Shown here: positions 32,605-44,345 of the stretch, one piece after another
How the letters are laid out: each line of letters starts with the position of its first letter
How positions within the stretch are numbered: position 1 is the first letter of the stretch
Source of the DNA: Sternotherus odoratus
Lineage: Eukaryota > Chordata > Testudines > Kinosternidae
Direction: 5' to 3'
DNA length: 64,000 nucleotides
NCBI GenBank assembly: GCA_032164245.1
Contig: JAVMKO010000010.1
Coordinates: forward strand, 34,112,189-34,176,188
Made by a program: the position numbers and the translations under genes
Notes under the pieces: model-generated
What the model was told of the DNA's origin: nothing
The model's input: only the letters and a program-made list of their open reading frames with translations
Databases searched by the model: none

Positions 32605-33105
32605 AGAGACTCCTAGGATGTCAGGCTGGAAGGGAACTCAAGAGGTCATCCGGTCCAGCCCTCCGCACTGAGGCAGGGCCAAGTAAACCTAGACCAGCCC
32701 TGACAGGTGGCTGTCCTACCACGTTTTAAAAACCTCCAATGACAGGATTTCCCCAACCTCACTGGGAAGCCTGTTCCAGAGCTTAGCTACTCCTAGTTAA
32801 AAAGCTTTTCCTGACATCTAACCTAAATCTGTCTTGCTGTAGATTAATCCCATGACTTCTTGTCCTACCTTCAGTGGACATGGAGAGCAATTGATCCCCA
32901 TCCCCTTTACAACAGCTCTGAACATATTAGAAGACCATTATCAGCTCCCCCCTCAGTCTTCTTTTATCAAAACTAAACATGCCGTGTTTTTTTTAAACCT
33001 TTCCTCATAGATCAGGCTGTCTAACATTTTATCATTTTTGTTGCTCTCCACTGGACTCTCTCCAGTTTGTTCACATCTTTCCTAAAGTGCAGCACCTCTT
33101 GGGGC
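32605..33105 (-). mobile_element. CR1 LINE 3' end, minus strand
   Basis: On the minus strand the order is a CR1 C-terminal region (actgaggggggagctgataa, ttctccatgtccactgaagg, aggttagatgtcaggaaaag), then agcttcccagtgaggttggg, then the tail ggatgacctcttgagttccc. Orientation is minus with the tail at the low-coordinate end. It is 5' truncated, with moderate decay. Confidence 0.85.
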
Positions 33106-33779
33106 TGATCACAAGTTACCTTGGCCTGTTCTTACAGAATGGTTCGGGGGGGAGCTAGCAGTGAACTGGCTTTGTCCGGCCGGGCTGGCTTGCAGCCATT
33201 CAACTAAACAAACAACAACAACAAAATATAAGAAGGGCCTAAAAGTGTGACGTGTGGAAATAAAAAGCATGCGTGTTTCCTGCCAGAGCCTGCTTGTAAA
33301 TGTACACACACACCCTTAAACTAAATAATAATAAATATAATAATAATAATAATAAACAGTTATGCAAATTACTTTAGACAAACAGTCTCACCGATGAAGC
33401 CCGGCCTTGTGGGTGCCCAGGAATTCCCCATGCTGGAGCAGTGCCTGCTATGAGCCCTCAAGGACAAGGCTGGAGGGTCTGGGACTGTCCATAGCAAAAG
33501 GGGTGTGAGCATTAACTCTTGCTTGCTAAAAAGCACATATTTAATAATGCGTAAAGTCTAAAAAGCTTATTATACTCTAGCAATAAAACCAGTTATATTG
33601 ATGCACCTGGTGTGGCTTCATTAAGTGTATCTGAGCCCCCCACCCTCACCCCTTTGGCTCAACACACCCAAAACAGGACATAGGAGTCTAGCTGACGCCA
33701 CAGAACAATTCCCTCCCATGTGTTACATACGACACTGCTATTAATACACCCACAAACCCTGACTGTTAGCCAGCCCTTT
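33106..33779. other. No gene; TAA microsatellite
   Basis: A taa-repeat microsatellite lies at 33325-33358. No coding or transposon ends are visible in the rest. Confidence 0.55.
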
Positions 33780-33965
33780 GGGAGGAAGGATGGCCCAGTG
33801 TTCCAGGGCACTGTCCTAGGATGTGGGTTCAAGTCCCTGGACTTCCTGTATGACTTTGGGCAAGTCTTTGTGCCTCAGTTATACAATGGGCATAAAAGAT
33901 CTGCCCTGCCTCCCAATGGGGTTGGAAGGAAAAACGCCTTAAAAGATGATGAACCACTTTAAGAT
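33780..33965 (+). mobile_element. MIR-type (CORE) SINE
   Basis: A worn tRNA-like head with B box gggttcaagtcc at 33825-33836 is followed by the conserved core gactttgggcaagtctttgt, gcctcagttatacaatgggc and a aaaaga...cctcccaatggggttg tail. This is the familiar MIR order of ttgggcaagt, then cctcagttt, then aaatggg. MIR elements are ancient and shared by all amniotes. The copy is nearly full length. Confidence 0.85.
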
Positions 33966-35609
33966 CCACAATACAAGAAATATTAGGGGGGAGGAGAGAC
34001 AGCACAGACTAGCACAGCCCCAATGAAGCCGCATGCAACAGCGATGGGTGGCAGGATAAAACTGATAGAAAGAGAGCTAGATGACCAGGCTTGCAGAGCA
34101 AAGCTCTTGAGGTATTTAAATGTTATGCCTTGGGGGGACAAATCAGATTAAGACGAGCTTCGGGGAGGGATTGAACAATTGCAGCCACTCTGGGCATAGA
34201 GGAAGCACTGAACCAGGAACGAGGCTCAAGTGGCGCCTCTCCGGCTCTGTCAAGAAACAAAAACAACAGAGGGCCACGCCTGCAACAAGGATTTTCAGGA
34301 AAAGAAACCTGTGATATGAACAGGGAAATTGGTGAAGAGTAAAACACCCTCAGCACACAGATGTACATAATAAGTCTCTGTAGCAATCACAAGGGCATGA
34401 CTTGGCTGTCATGCCAGATTAGGACAGTGCCCAGTGCAGTGAGGGGTTTCCGTGCCACTGTGCAGGTGACTCAAGGACCCCATTGCAGGGCATTGCAATG
34501 GCACCTACACCATTCGCTATCTAAATGCTTCATTGACTCTGAGAACTTTTCCAGCGTTCATGGGGAAAACCAGGGTTGGTTTTCTGCAGCAGGTTTCACA
34601 TAAGGGCTCTGTATCCCACCTAAGATCAACCTTTTTTGACTCAGACCCATGAAGAAATGTTTATGGCCTGTGGTGACCCTGTAAATAGTCTGGGGGTGGA
34701 GGCCCTGGGGTGGTTTTGGTCAGAACCTGCCGCACAGGGCACTGGGTTCTGCCCAGCACTCCCTCCCCCCCCCCCCACAGTGGCGGTTCCCGTAGCGGCT
34801 GCGCTGTGGGGCTGGCTGGGCTTGTCTCTCAGCTCTGGGATTGCAGGACTGCACAGGTTTGGCCCTGCCCCTCTGACTGGACCAAATTTGTGAGAGTGGA
34901 GTTGTGACCTGGCTCATGGGGTTGCACTCACTCAAATCTGGTCTACTCATCGTGACAGCTGGGCTAAACCTGAATGGTGCTGGGACCCCAGAGGTTGCAG
35001 TGGCTGGAGCAGAGAGGCAACCCCAGCCAGCCCCGTGAGACAGGAGCTGCCCCATGGCCCTCGGGCAGTGGCGACCCAATCTTGGGTCCCAACCCACGGA
35101 TTAGAGAAACCCTGATCTAAGCCACAGTTCTGCATGCAAAAGCTTCTAGCCAGAGCTCCCAGCAACAACTGAACATTGCTGAGCCTTAAGATTCCCATTT
35201 CTCAGGATTCCCACAACTTCCCATTCTTCTTGTCTGGCGTATCTGCACCCTTTGCTTGGTAGGACTGTTTGTAAACACCCAGTCCTATGAAAACCCACCA
35301 GCAGAACCTCTGGCTTGCCATCATTCCTTTCCTTTTGCCTTGGTTCATTTGCTTCACTTTGTGAAAAGATCTGTGTGCTCAGGTTGGAAAAGAAACAACA
35401 GCAGCTGTCTGATCCCAATCCCTCTCCTTCCCTTTGGGTGCCTCCTCCATTTATTACAGTCTTACTGATACTATCATTCATTTTGTTTTAATTTGGGGGG
35501 GTTATCCATTCCCTGTGTTTCCTACTTACAGGAACACACTGGGAAGCACCAGCACATTCATAAGGTTGAGCCCATTTCCCTGCCTAGGCTTTGGGGTCTG
35601 GTTGAACAA
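33966..35609. other. No gene; possible hAT end at 35095-35110
   Basis: The motif acggattagagaaaccctg at about 35096-35114 looks like the right end of a Charlie-type hAT MITE, and the left end may be near 34635 (caaccttttttgactc). Flanking octamers do not match in register, so I do not draw an element. A C run lies at 34763-34777. Confidence 0.35.
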
Positions 35610-35960
35610 AGCCCATAGGGCCAGAATTTCAAAGGGATTTAGGTGGCTAAAGCTGGAAGTCCAGGCTCCTAAGCAGGTGTAGTAAGTAACTGTATGGTCT
35701 GAAGATCATAGGAGAAAGAGATCTCTGCTGCCATCTACAGGTGAACCTGAGAAAGGGACAGGACATTTTGCATACTTGTTTCCCATCCTCCCAGTTGGAG
35801 GTATTTGGGGCAATAGAGAGGTGGGAGAGGCAATATCTTTTATCGCACAGACTTCTGTGCATGACAGAGACCAATAAAAGACATTCCATCACCATCTGGT
35901 CTCTCTAGTACCCTGGGGCTGACACGGCTACAACAACACTGCATATAACTGTGGTAACTA
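35610..35960. repeat. Two old interspersed repeat fragments
   Basis: 35610-35680 has gaatttcaaagggatttagg and tggctaaagc, the wording of an ancient amniote repeat also found at 53330-53450. 35785-35950 has gaggtgggagaggcaatatc, cagacttctgtgc and gacacggctacaacaacact, a common turtle repeat whose end motif acacggctac I know but cannot class. Positions are approximate. Confidence 0.45.
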
Positions 35961-37559
35961 TTCAGTTCCATTGTGGGTGTCTTCATGTTTGGCAGGTGGT
36001 CTGGCAGGTCTGCCCTCAGTGAGGAAGGACCATAACCAAACCTCAGTCCTGGATGCCCAGGCAGCGGCATTAGACATACCTCAGAGGGGACAGGAAGTGG
36101 GTCCTGTTTATAGGGAGCGTGGAAGGCTTGGTGGCATGGCCTCTCTATTCCAGGGTCCCGCTTGGCATCGAATCCCTTCCCCGGCACAATGACAGAGCTG
36201 ACGTCGCTCTGGCTGCAGTGGGTGGTGGGGCCTCAGGTCTGGTCACATGGAAGATGCCAAAAGGTCCAATAGAGCTGAGTGAACTCCAGTGAGGGGGGAA
36301 TCCCTTTGCTCCGTACCCCAGAGCTGACATGACTGTGGCAAGGTTGGGCGATGGTGCCCTAGGACTGAACTAGACAGGCATAGAGGTGGTGGCAGGGGAG
36401 ACACAGCGCTGCTGGGATGGTCTTGTGGCTAGAGGTGGTGGGCAGGGAGACACACTGCAGAAGCCACCATAGCCTCACAGAAGCCAGGCAGCACTTGCCC
36501 AAGGGGCTGGACAGGAGCCTGCCCTGGGCTACGGTACTTCATTAACTGATGACCAATTGATGAGTGGGGTGCCCCAGATAGGGGTGGGGGGAGGGAGGTG
36601 CCAAAAGGACATCTGTCCACTGGATGGTCACACTAGCCAGAGGGGCGGGGAGGGAGAGTTGAGGGAAGGACACTGCCCAAGACTGTGGGAGTAGGGACGG
36701 ACTTATATGGTTAATTCATTGTTGTGTTTTCCCACATTAATGCTGGGTTCCCTTGTCACAGGGCAACTTTGTTGCTCTCTGGGAACTGCACTGGGGTAGC
36801 GATCACTGGGCTAACAAGGTAACAGGAAGCCAGGGACAACCCAAAAGGAAGCTCTCAGGGTGATCCTGGGATGAGAAGTGAGGGCTGCAAGGAAACTGAC
36901 CCTTGCTGTAAGCCTGCATTACATGGGGTGATTATGTAAGGAAAGATAAACAGCCTGGGGTGTGTTTGTGAATGTGAAATCACATGGGCTGGCCAGGCAG
37001 TGCAGTCTCTCTCTGTCTGTGTCCTTCTCCCCCGCAGTTGTCATTTTGGGGGCAGTTCTGTGTAAACTGCCCTAGTAAAACAGAGTCCATTAGGGCCTTC
37101 ACATCCTCTCTATCTGACCGTTGAGTGGCTAAGTCCAATGATTTCTGCGCCAAGGCCTTGGGACCTATCCCACCATCCCATCTGGCTGCCCTGAATTTCT
37201 GGTGTTTTCTCTCAGCTGGCCCTGTCCAAAATAGCAGCCTTCAGTGTATCATAGACTTCAGCCTACTGTTTGCTCAAGGCCATATAGGCTGCCTGAACCT
37301 CACTAGCCAGATAAGAGGCATCCATGCACCCGTGTCCAATCTGGTACTAGGAGTCACTCTCTTAAAGGTTAGTAAGAGGGCACCAGGGCCATTGTACATA
37401 GTCCCAGGCCCATGGTTCAATTCCCAGTCCCCTCATTGGCACTCACCAGTGTCTGCAGGAGCCGTGCTATACCTAGGTCTGCTCCTTGAACTCTTGCAAT
37501 ATCTGTTGCTGCTCCAGTCGCCCACTCAAAAGCACTTACCTCTCCGTCTGCTGTATCTC
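35961..37559. other. No gene seen
   Basis: GC-moderate DNA with short opposing frames. The words gtcacagggcaacttgttgc-like at 36757 and again at 37673 are shared over about 20 bases, which may mean related LTR-type sequence at both places. Nothing firmer is visible. Confidence 0.45.
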
Positions 37560-38289
37560 CATTAGTCAGTGCGGTATATTGTCCACAGTGCCCGGGTCAC
37601 CTGCCTTCATGTAGCTCCCCCTCTCATCTCCTCAGATCAGGGAGTTTCTAATCCCAGACAAGCCCCCACCGGTCACAGGGCAACTCTGTTGCAACCCAGT
37701 TCACATTCACAAACACATACTGGGCTATTTATCTTTCACCAATGCCTGCATTTATTCTTTCCTACATAATCACTCTGTACAATGCAGGCTTCCAGCAAGG
37801 AGAGGCTTCCCTGTACCCTCACTCCTCAGCCCAGACTTGCCCTCTAAGCCAGGGTTTCTCAAACTGGGGGTCGTGACCCCCCGGTGGGGGTCACCGAGTG
37901 CTCCCCAGGGGGTCGCGAGCTCCTGCAGCTGCAACTCGCGGCGGGGACTGGGGCCGGGGCGCAGCCAGCAGCCCGCCCGCGGCGGGAACTGGGGGCTGGC
38001 GCGCAGCCGGCAGCCCGCCCGTGGCGCGACTGGAAGGGTCGCGCCGCACCGACGGATCAAGAAAAGGGGGCGCGGTCTCACAAAGTTTGAGAACCGCTGC
38101 TCTAAGCTGTCCTGGGTTCCTGTTGCTTCCACTTATATTCTCCCAATTACCTCATTAGCCTAGTAATTGCCTCCCAGGTGCTCACAATCCCCCAGCAGAA
38201 CGTGTCTAACTGCCTCCAGCTGGGCTTAAAACCCTCTTCAGGTGGCAACATTGGTAGTGATCAGGATACTGCTTACAGGGCCCTGTCAC
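37560..38289 (-). mobile_element. Probable LTR in minus orientation, split by a hAT MITE
   Basis: The high-coordinate end gggccctgtcaca at 38277-38289 gives TGTGACAGGG on the minus strand. AATAAA on the minus strand is at tttatt near 37751. Sequence such as cattagcctagtaattgcc is LTR-like. A target duplication was not found and the left limit is a guess. Confidence 0.4.
37850..38099. mobile_element. hAT MITE, 250 bp
   Basis: Left end cagggtttctcaaactgggg and right end agtttgagaaccgctg are Charlie-type inverted repeats. Perfect 8-bp duplication ctctaagc at 37842-37849 and 38100-38107. The interior is CpG-rich with ggggtcgcgag and gcagcc(a/g)gcagcccgcccg repeats. It has no coding capacity. Confidence 0.93.
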
Positions 38290-41200
38290 ACCCCTTAATA
38301 AAGCCGACTTGTTTCGTGCAAAGCACTTGTGCAAGGGGAGGTGCTGCCTGGGACAGATCCCAAGGGGCAGTGGTTAGTTCTTCCAGGTTGCTGGGGGAGG
38401 GCTCAAGATGTTGTGCTGGTTAATGTGAGGATCCAGGCCCATGGGCTTGCAGGAGCAGAGAGACTGCTCCCTCGGCCTCCCTTGCAAAGCAGAACACTGA
38501 CAAGGGAGTGGGGCCATGGCCAGTAGTGCCTTTTGGACACAGTAGATTGCACATCCCCTTTGCATGGGGCAACCCTCTCTCTGAGACATGCGTCCCCATT
38601 CTCCTCTTGGGGTGGGGGGCAGGGCAGCTCTATACCTTCTTGGGCTCAGGTTAGGGTGACCACCTGGCCTTAATTGGGTGCGATAGTCCCAAACTGTACA
38701 AGTCCCAGTCCTGGGATGAGTGACTTGGATTCTTTGTCCTGGATTCCCTGTGGTGCCATTCCACATCTGCCTGGGGCTTGGGAATGGCAATAGCCTCTTC
38801 CGGCGGGGGGATGAAGTGGACCTTAGCCCCTTCTCCTTCTCTTCCCCCTGAGGCCCTGCCCCTGACCAGGCCAGAAGTCAGAGCTGGGCAGTAGTAAGAG
38901 CTGTCCAGGGACCCTCAGCTGCTGGGGGGAGCCCCGGACCCTCCACCTGCTCTGGGTAGTGTGTTCTGGTGGGTGGGGACATAGGCCAGGGACTGCTCTT
39001 GGGTGCTTTGGCCCCCTGCCCAGGGCAAGTGGAGGGTCTGGGGTTTCCCATGGTAGCCCAGGCTCCCTGGGTGGCTCTTACTACAGCTACAGCTTATGGT
39101 CTGGTCAGGGGGTGGAGCTTTGGGTGGAAGAGGAGAAGCAGGGGGCAGGGCCACAGAGGGGGCAGGGCTCCTGCATGCATCCCATTTTTGCATTTTGAAT
39201 AGGTGGTCATCCCGGTCAAGATGTGAGCTGAAGAGCCGTGGTCTGGCCCCGTTCTCCCGTGGAAAGGGAAAGAACTACGACAGCGTAAAAAGACGCCAAT
39301 CCCCCCTGTCCTGGTAGCTGGGATTCCTTTCCCCAGCTCCTCCCTTGCGGGGGCTGGATTTCCCTTGTAACCACTGCCAGGGGGAGCTCCCTGCATGGAG
39401 GGGTTTGCAGGGGCCCGGAGGGCTGGCTCTCACCGGTCTATCCCTGCTCTAGCTGTTTGGGGGTTGTTGTTTTTTAACCTGTCTGATGAGAACAGGATGA
39501 AAGGCACCGACTGGCAAATTTTCCCTTGTTCAAAAGGCGCCATCTCCTGTTGATGCCAATGGGGCTGCAGCCAGAAGGTGGGTGCCAGCAGCTACGGTCA
39601 GTCTGCACGTGGAAGGGAGGCTGCCCCAATCTCGTTGGCTGCCACCTCCCTGTTTTCAGTAAGATTGAAGCCGTGCCCACAAGTACAGTGCCTGCTGCTG
39701 TATGGTTCAGGGGGCTGGACAGGACATGTGAGGAGCAGCAGAGAGCCATGAAGGGGGATGGGGAGAGTGAGGGGGAGCAGGAGGCAGATTTGGGGCTTGC
39801 AGGGGAATGTGGGGGGCAGGAGCGGGGTGGGGAAGGGAGTGTGCAGGGGATCCAGAGCAGCAGGTGGCAGGGGAGGAGGGGGGTGGTGTGGTGAAGGGAA
39901 GCATTGCTTCTCGCAAAAGGCTTAAACCACCTTGTTTTGCTGTAACATTATCAGGGACGTGATTGATTGACAGGAGTTTACTGGCCTTTAATGTCTAGCT
40001 CTGTAACTCATCACCCCTAAACAGTGGGCCAGTGTGAGTTGTGATACAGTAATTAGGTCAACGGTGCTCAAACGCCTTACTAGCCAGCCAGCCCTTCCTT
40101 TATTGGGGGAAATAAACCAGCTGGGGAGAGAGCCCAGGCAGTCTAGGAAATGCCTCCCAGCATGTCCAGTGTCTAAAGTAGAACAGGGCCTGCTCCCAAG
40201 TGTGGGAGGCCAGAGCGGGATGGGGGGGGGGGTGATTTGCACATGAGCCCAGCCTGCACTCATCCCTACTTCTTGCCATGGGGCCGGCTGGACTGGGCTC
40301 CCCATTCTGACTGTTGTGACCTGGCCCTGGCGCAAGGGGTCGCAGCGCAGATCAAGTTTGGAGTGACCCCCGGGAAAGAGTGTGGCCTGGCCAAATGTGA
40401 ACAAGTGGCATTGCCGCCCTGTGCACCAGGGGCCAGGTTGCAGTGCATGGAACAGCCCCACGAGCAGGAGTCTCTTCAATCAGGGCAGGGAGTTGGGGGG
40501 ATCAAAGTGAGAGTCCCACGAACCCCAGGATTTCTGAGGCCCGCAGCACCCATATCTTAGGGGTGAGGAGAGGGTAAGTGGAATCTCCATCCAAGCGTCA
40601 AGGGAGCGGGGCACATTTCTGAGTGCACTGAAGGCTGAGTTTTCAACCCGCTCGGCAGAGTAGAGGAGTTAAAAAGTCAAACGACCGACTGAAGCACCTG
40701 GCTTGATGAGGTTTCCAATCCCCAGCTTTCGGGGGGGGTCTGACTCATGAGTTTTTGATCCCTGGAGGCTGGCAGTTCTGCGAGTGAGCCTCTTCATTCC
40801 TCCAGAGTGGCCAGGCTTTGGAAATGCCTCAGGCAGGCCTTGCCAGTGAAGTGTGAGTGGTGAGGACACCTCTGAGTGCAAAGCATCTCTCAAATCCTCA
40901 GGTATGTTTACCTGCTATAAAATCAAACCCATCGCTGCCCCAGAGCATGCGGAAACCTTGTTCCTGCTATTGACTTTGGCTGCCGAGTGACTCCTAATGG
41001 CTAGGCTTGTACTTCAGACAAGGAAACCTGCTACCAGCCACTAGACATGAATCATTCCCGGGGATAGTTGGGTGGGAGCCCTCACTCTGGGGCTTCATTG
41101 CTGAGCCCACAGAGCAAGCTGCACCCCCAAGAGGAGGGACAGCGGCAAGAGCACATCTCCCGCCTCCAAGGGCGGGCCCCCTTTAAACTGCAGCTGATCT

Positions 41201-41489
41201 CTGTAGGAGCCCGGCCATTAGCCTTCTCTGGCCAGCCCTGCCTACTGCCTAAGCTGTTCCAGCTCCAGATCCCTGGTGTAACAATATGGCTTTTCTGTAG
41301 CCATGCTGGAAGGCCTGAACCAAAGCCACCTTCTGCAGCCAGACTGAAGAAGCAGCAGCCATTAGCTGCAGGCCGGGAATCACGTACTCACATTCCATCT
41401 AAACTGTATTGAAAAGATTCACACCAGGCTGTGAGGAGGGGAATCGCCCTAAGAGTTCTCACTGTCACCAGCTAAAGCATTATCATTAC
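38290..41489. other. No gene seen; one repeat scrap
   Basis: 38650-38775 (ttagggtgaccacctggcc, then tagtcccaaactg and ccagtcctggga) resembles the end of a turtle MITE whose ends read agggtgaccag and tcccg, related in wording to the 24510 element. The rest, including G-rich 39700-39900, has no coding evidence. Confidence 0.5.
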
Positions 41490-42125
41490 ACTTTCCTATT
41501 GTTTGACCTGTGATCTCTGGTTTGTAATGGTTTGTCTCCTGTATAATTAATTGTGCTAGGTGTAAATCAGTTAAGGTGGTGGGGTATGATTGGTTAGGTA
41601 ATTTTGTTATGATTGGTTGGTAAAATTATACTAAGATGATTGGTTAAGGTAAGCAAGACTCAAATTTCATTATAAAAACTGGGGTCCAAGAAGGAGCTGA
41701 GGGAGAAGAAGATCAGAAGTAACAGAAGCAAGGAGGAAAAGGGCTGGAAGAAGACCAAAGGAGATAAGGAACCCCTGAGGAAAAGAACTCACCTCCAAGA
41801 CCCAGCCTAAGATAAAAGCTGCCAGGACTTTTCTGACAGTGAGGTGCAGCAGCTAAAATCCAGAGATTGACTTTGCCTGTCATATACAGGGGAAGCCTGC
41901 TTGCCTGTCCCAGGATTGGTGAGCATGATACCGTGCTTAGCTGCTTGTTTGGGAATTGTCAATAAACAGAGGATAAGAATATTACTGTGTGAGGCTCTTT
42001 CAGTGGCTAAAGATCCTGCCAACCCGCAGGAAGATGTGCCCTGAGCCCTAGGATTTGGGTAAGGATGGCTGTATAAATTAACAGGGTTGCACCTTGAGCC
42101 CTAGGAACTGGGTAAAGGTGTGTGT
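41490..42125 (+). mobile_element. Retroviral LTR, plus strand
   Basis: Three inverted CCAAT motifs (attgg at 41589-41593, 41612-41616, 41639-41643), each in a gattggtta context 23-27 bases apart, precede a TATA box tataaaaact at 41671-41680. The polyadenylation signal aataaa is at 41961-41966, followed by a U5-like gtgaggctctttcagtggct. This is the U3-R-U5 order. A gagccctagga-type direct repeat occurs near 42044 and 42094. The ends were not fixed and no internal viral genes flank it. Confidence 0.72.
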
Positions 42126-43379
42126 CCCTATAGTGTGGAAGAGATAGAGAAATTTGTGCGGGTAACACTGGCACCAGACAGCTGGCACCACTCTGCCCAC
42201 CCTGCTAGCAGACTATGCGCAACCGGGGGCCTAGGGCTTAAATTCAGCCAGAGCCACTTGGAGCAGAGCTCGCGTAAATACTTTCAAACCCACAGGAGCC
42301 CCAGCGCCTCCCATGGAGCTGAAGCCCTGAGCTCTGGGAAATACCATGTGAGAATTTAAGCCCCGTGGAGGCCCATAACCTGAGTTTCCATGCTAGAAGC
42401 CAATGGAATCCGGGCTTGAAGTCTGGCCCGTTGTTTATAAGCCAGACCAATTTTTTTGTAGCAAATTACAGACTTGGATCTTCCTTCCCCCTACTTTGCC
42501 ATGAGCGAGGAGGGGACAAGGCAGTGCTGAAAGCCGGCAACCTACTCAATATTTATCATCTGCGTCACAGTGGCACCTAGAGGGCCCAATTCAGGATCAA
42601 GACCCCGCTGTGTTTGGTGATCTACACACAGACCCCAAAATCGCCCTGCCCCAAAGGGTTTACAGTCCAAGTATGTGACGAGAGGGCCAAAGAGAGGGGG
42701 AAGCACAGGGAGCAGTGAGATAGTGCCGGTCGGCGTGATAAGCACACCCGCTGCCGAGCCAGAAGACGGTCTCTTTGAAATGTACGTGCTGTTGATGTCA
42801 GCTATGTCCTTCACTGCTCTGGTGACTCCCAGACCTGGTCCTTACAGCTCCGGGGGATTCCAACAAGCCAGGTCTGACCGCGAGGAACGGTTAAAGCTGA
42901 CACGTGCGGCCTGCACTGGGACAGCTGATTGTGCTGTGAACATTGAAGGATGGCTCCGCTTTGGGGACAGCCCTATTCGATTCAGGCTCGAGTCCGAGGT
43001 GCCTAAGGATTTTAATGGACCAGAGCATAGATGCCAACTCCATGGGTGCTCTGGAGCAGGGCCACCTATGGAAAAAAACCGGGTGGTACTCAGCCCCCAC
43101 TACCAGCCAATCAGCTATTCAGCAGTGGGGAGGAGGTGCTGGGTGGGAGGGGATGGAGCAGAGGAGGGAAGGGGCAGAGTGGGATCAGAAGGAGGTGGAG
43201 TGGGGGTGGAGCAACAACCCATAAAAATGAAAGTCGGTGTCTCTGGCCCAGGGATAGGGCTAACACAGAAGGACGGAAGCCTTGCTCAAGAATGACTGAG
43301 AGCAGGAGGCCTTAGTCAAGATGACCTAGGCTCAACATGCCTATGCACTGGATCAACACAAATTACATCATCGTACAGC
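42126..43379. other. No gene; two repeat scraps
   Basis: 42580-42680 contains the ancient repeat order tgtttggtgatctacaca, accccaaa, gccctgccccaaagggttta, as at 10840-10910. 43026-43110 has gatgccaactccatgggtgc and tggtactcagcccccac, the wording of a turtle hAT-like repeat. No coding evidence. Confidence 0.45.
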
Positions 43380-44345
43380 CACTGAAATTGGCATATCATA
43401 CTTGTCTGCTGGCGTCAGTGCTGCGCGTACTCACAAATGCTTGCATTAGGATCCATTGGATCTGTGTGCTGAGCTCCCCCCAGCCCTCCAGAGCAGGGAC
43501 ACCACAATGAGACCTGCACTGACAATTGAGCAAATGGTGATCACACTTTGAGAGCAACCTGGTGTTGAAAGCTTCCAGTCAGTGGGAAATCATTCTGGAT
43601 TTGGAAAATCCACAGCGGAGGCTATTGTCATGCAAGTGTCTAAGGCCATCATCGATCATCTCCTGCTAGCAGGACTGTGACTTGTGACAATGTGCAGGAA
43701 ATAATGGATGGATCTGAAGCAATGGGATTCCCAAACTGCAGCTGAGCAGTAGACAGAATGCAAAACCCTGTCTTGGCACTGGCCCACCTTCCTACTAAAT
43801 ACAGCAACAGGAAGGGCTACTTTTCTGTGGTTATGCACCTGTCAGTGAAGCATCCCAGATGATTTACGAACACCAGTGTGGGTTGGTCTGAGAAGAGGCA
43901 TCAGCTTTAAGAACACCGGACTGTCAAGAAAGCTGCAAGCTGAGACTTTCTTGCCCAAGTGGCAGGTTACCATTGGCAATGTGGAAATACCAGTCGTGAT
44001 TCTGGGGGACTCAGCCTACCCCTTGCTCCCCTACTTATGAAGTTGTATACTCGCCATCTGGATAGATCTACGGAAAGATTAAATGACCACTTCAGCAGGT
44101 GCAGAATGACTGGAATGTGCTTCTGGTAGACTGAAAGATCACTGGCATTGTTTGCTCACTAAATAAAATCTCAGAAACAAAAACAGCCCAATGGTTGTAG
44201 CTGCCGGTTGTGTACTGCATAATATCTGTGAGGCAACAGGAGAAAAGCTGCCAACAAGGTGGAGGGGTAATGTGGAGTGGCTGACAGCAGAGTTTGAACA
44301 CCCAGAAACCAGAGCTATTACAAGAGGCCACAATGGAGCTGTGAG
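43380..44345 (+). pseudogene. Broken PIF/Harbinger transposase (HARBI1-like)
   Basis: Reading through frameshifts, the segment gives DDE-nuclease landmarks of Harbinger transposase: AIVMQVSKAIIDHLL near 43620, QVTIGNVEIPVVILGDSAYP near 43970-44020 with the catalytic Asp at 44008-44010, HLDRSTERLNDHFSR, and MVVAAGCVLHNICEATGE from 44191, the usual C-terminal motif. A one-base frameshift after PLLPYL at 44038, and several earlier stops, kill it. Active enzymes cut at TWA sites and work with a MYB-like partner, not seen here. The element is old. Its ends were not identified. Confidence 0.82.

Noticed and set aside
34635..35115. Possible hAT element
   Set aside because: The right end looks Charlie-like, but the left end is weak and the flanking octamers do not match in register.
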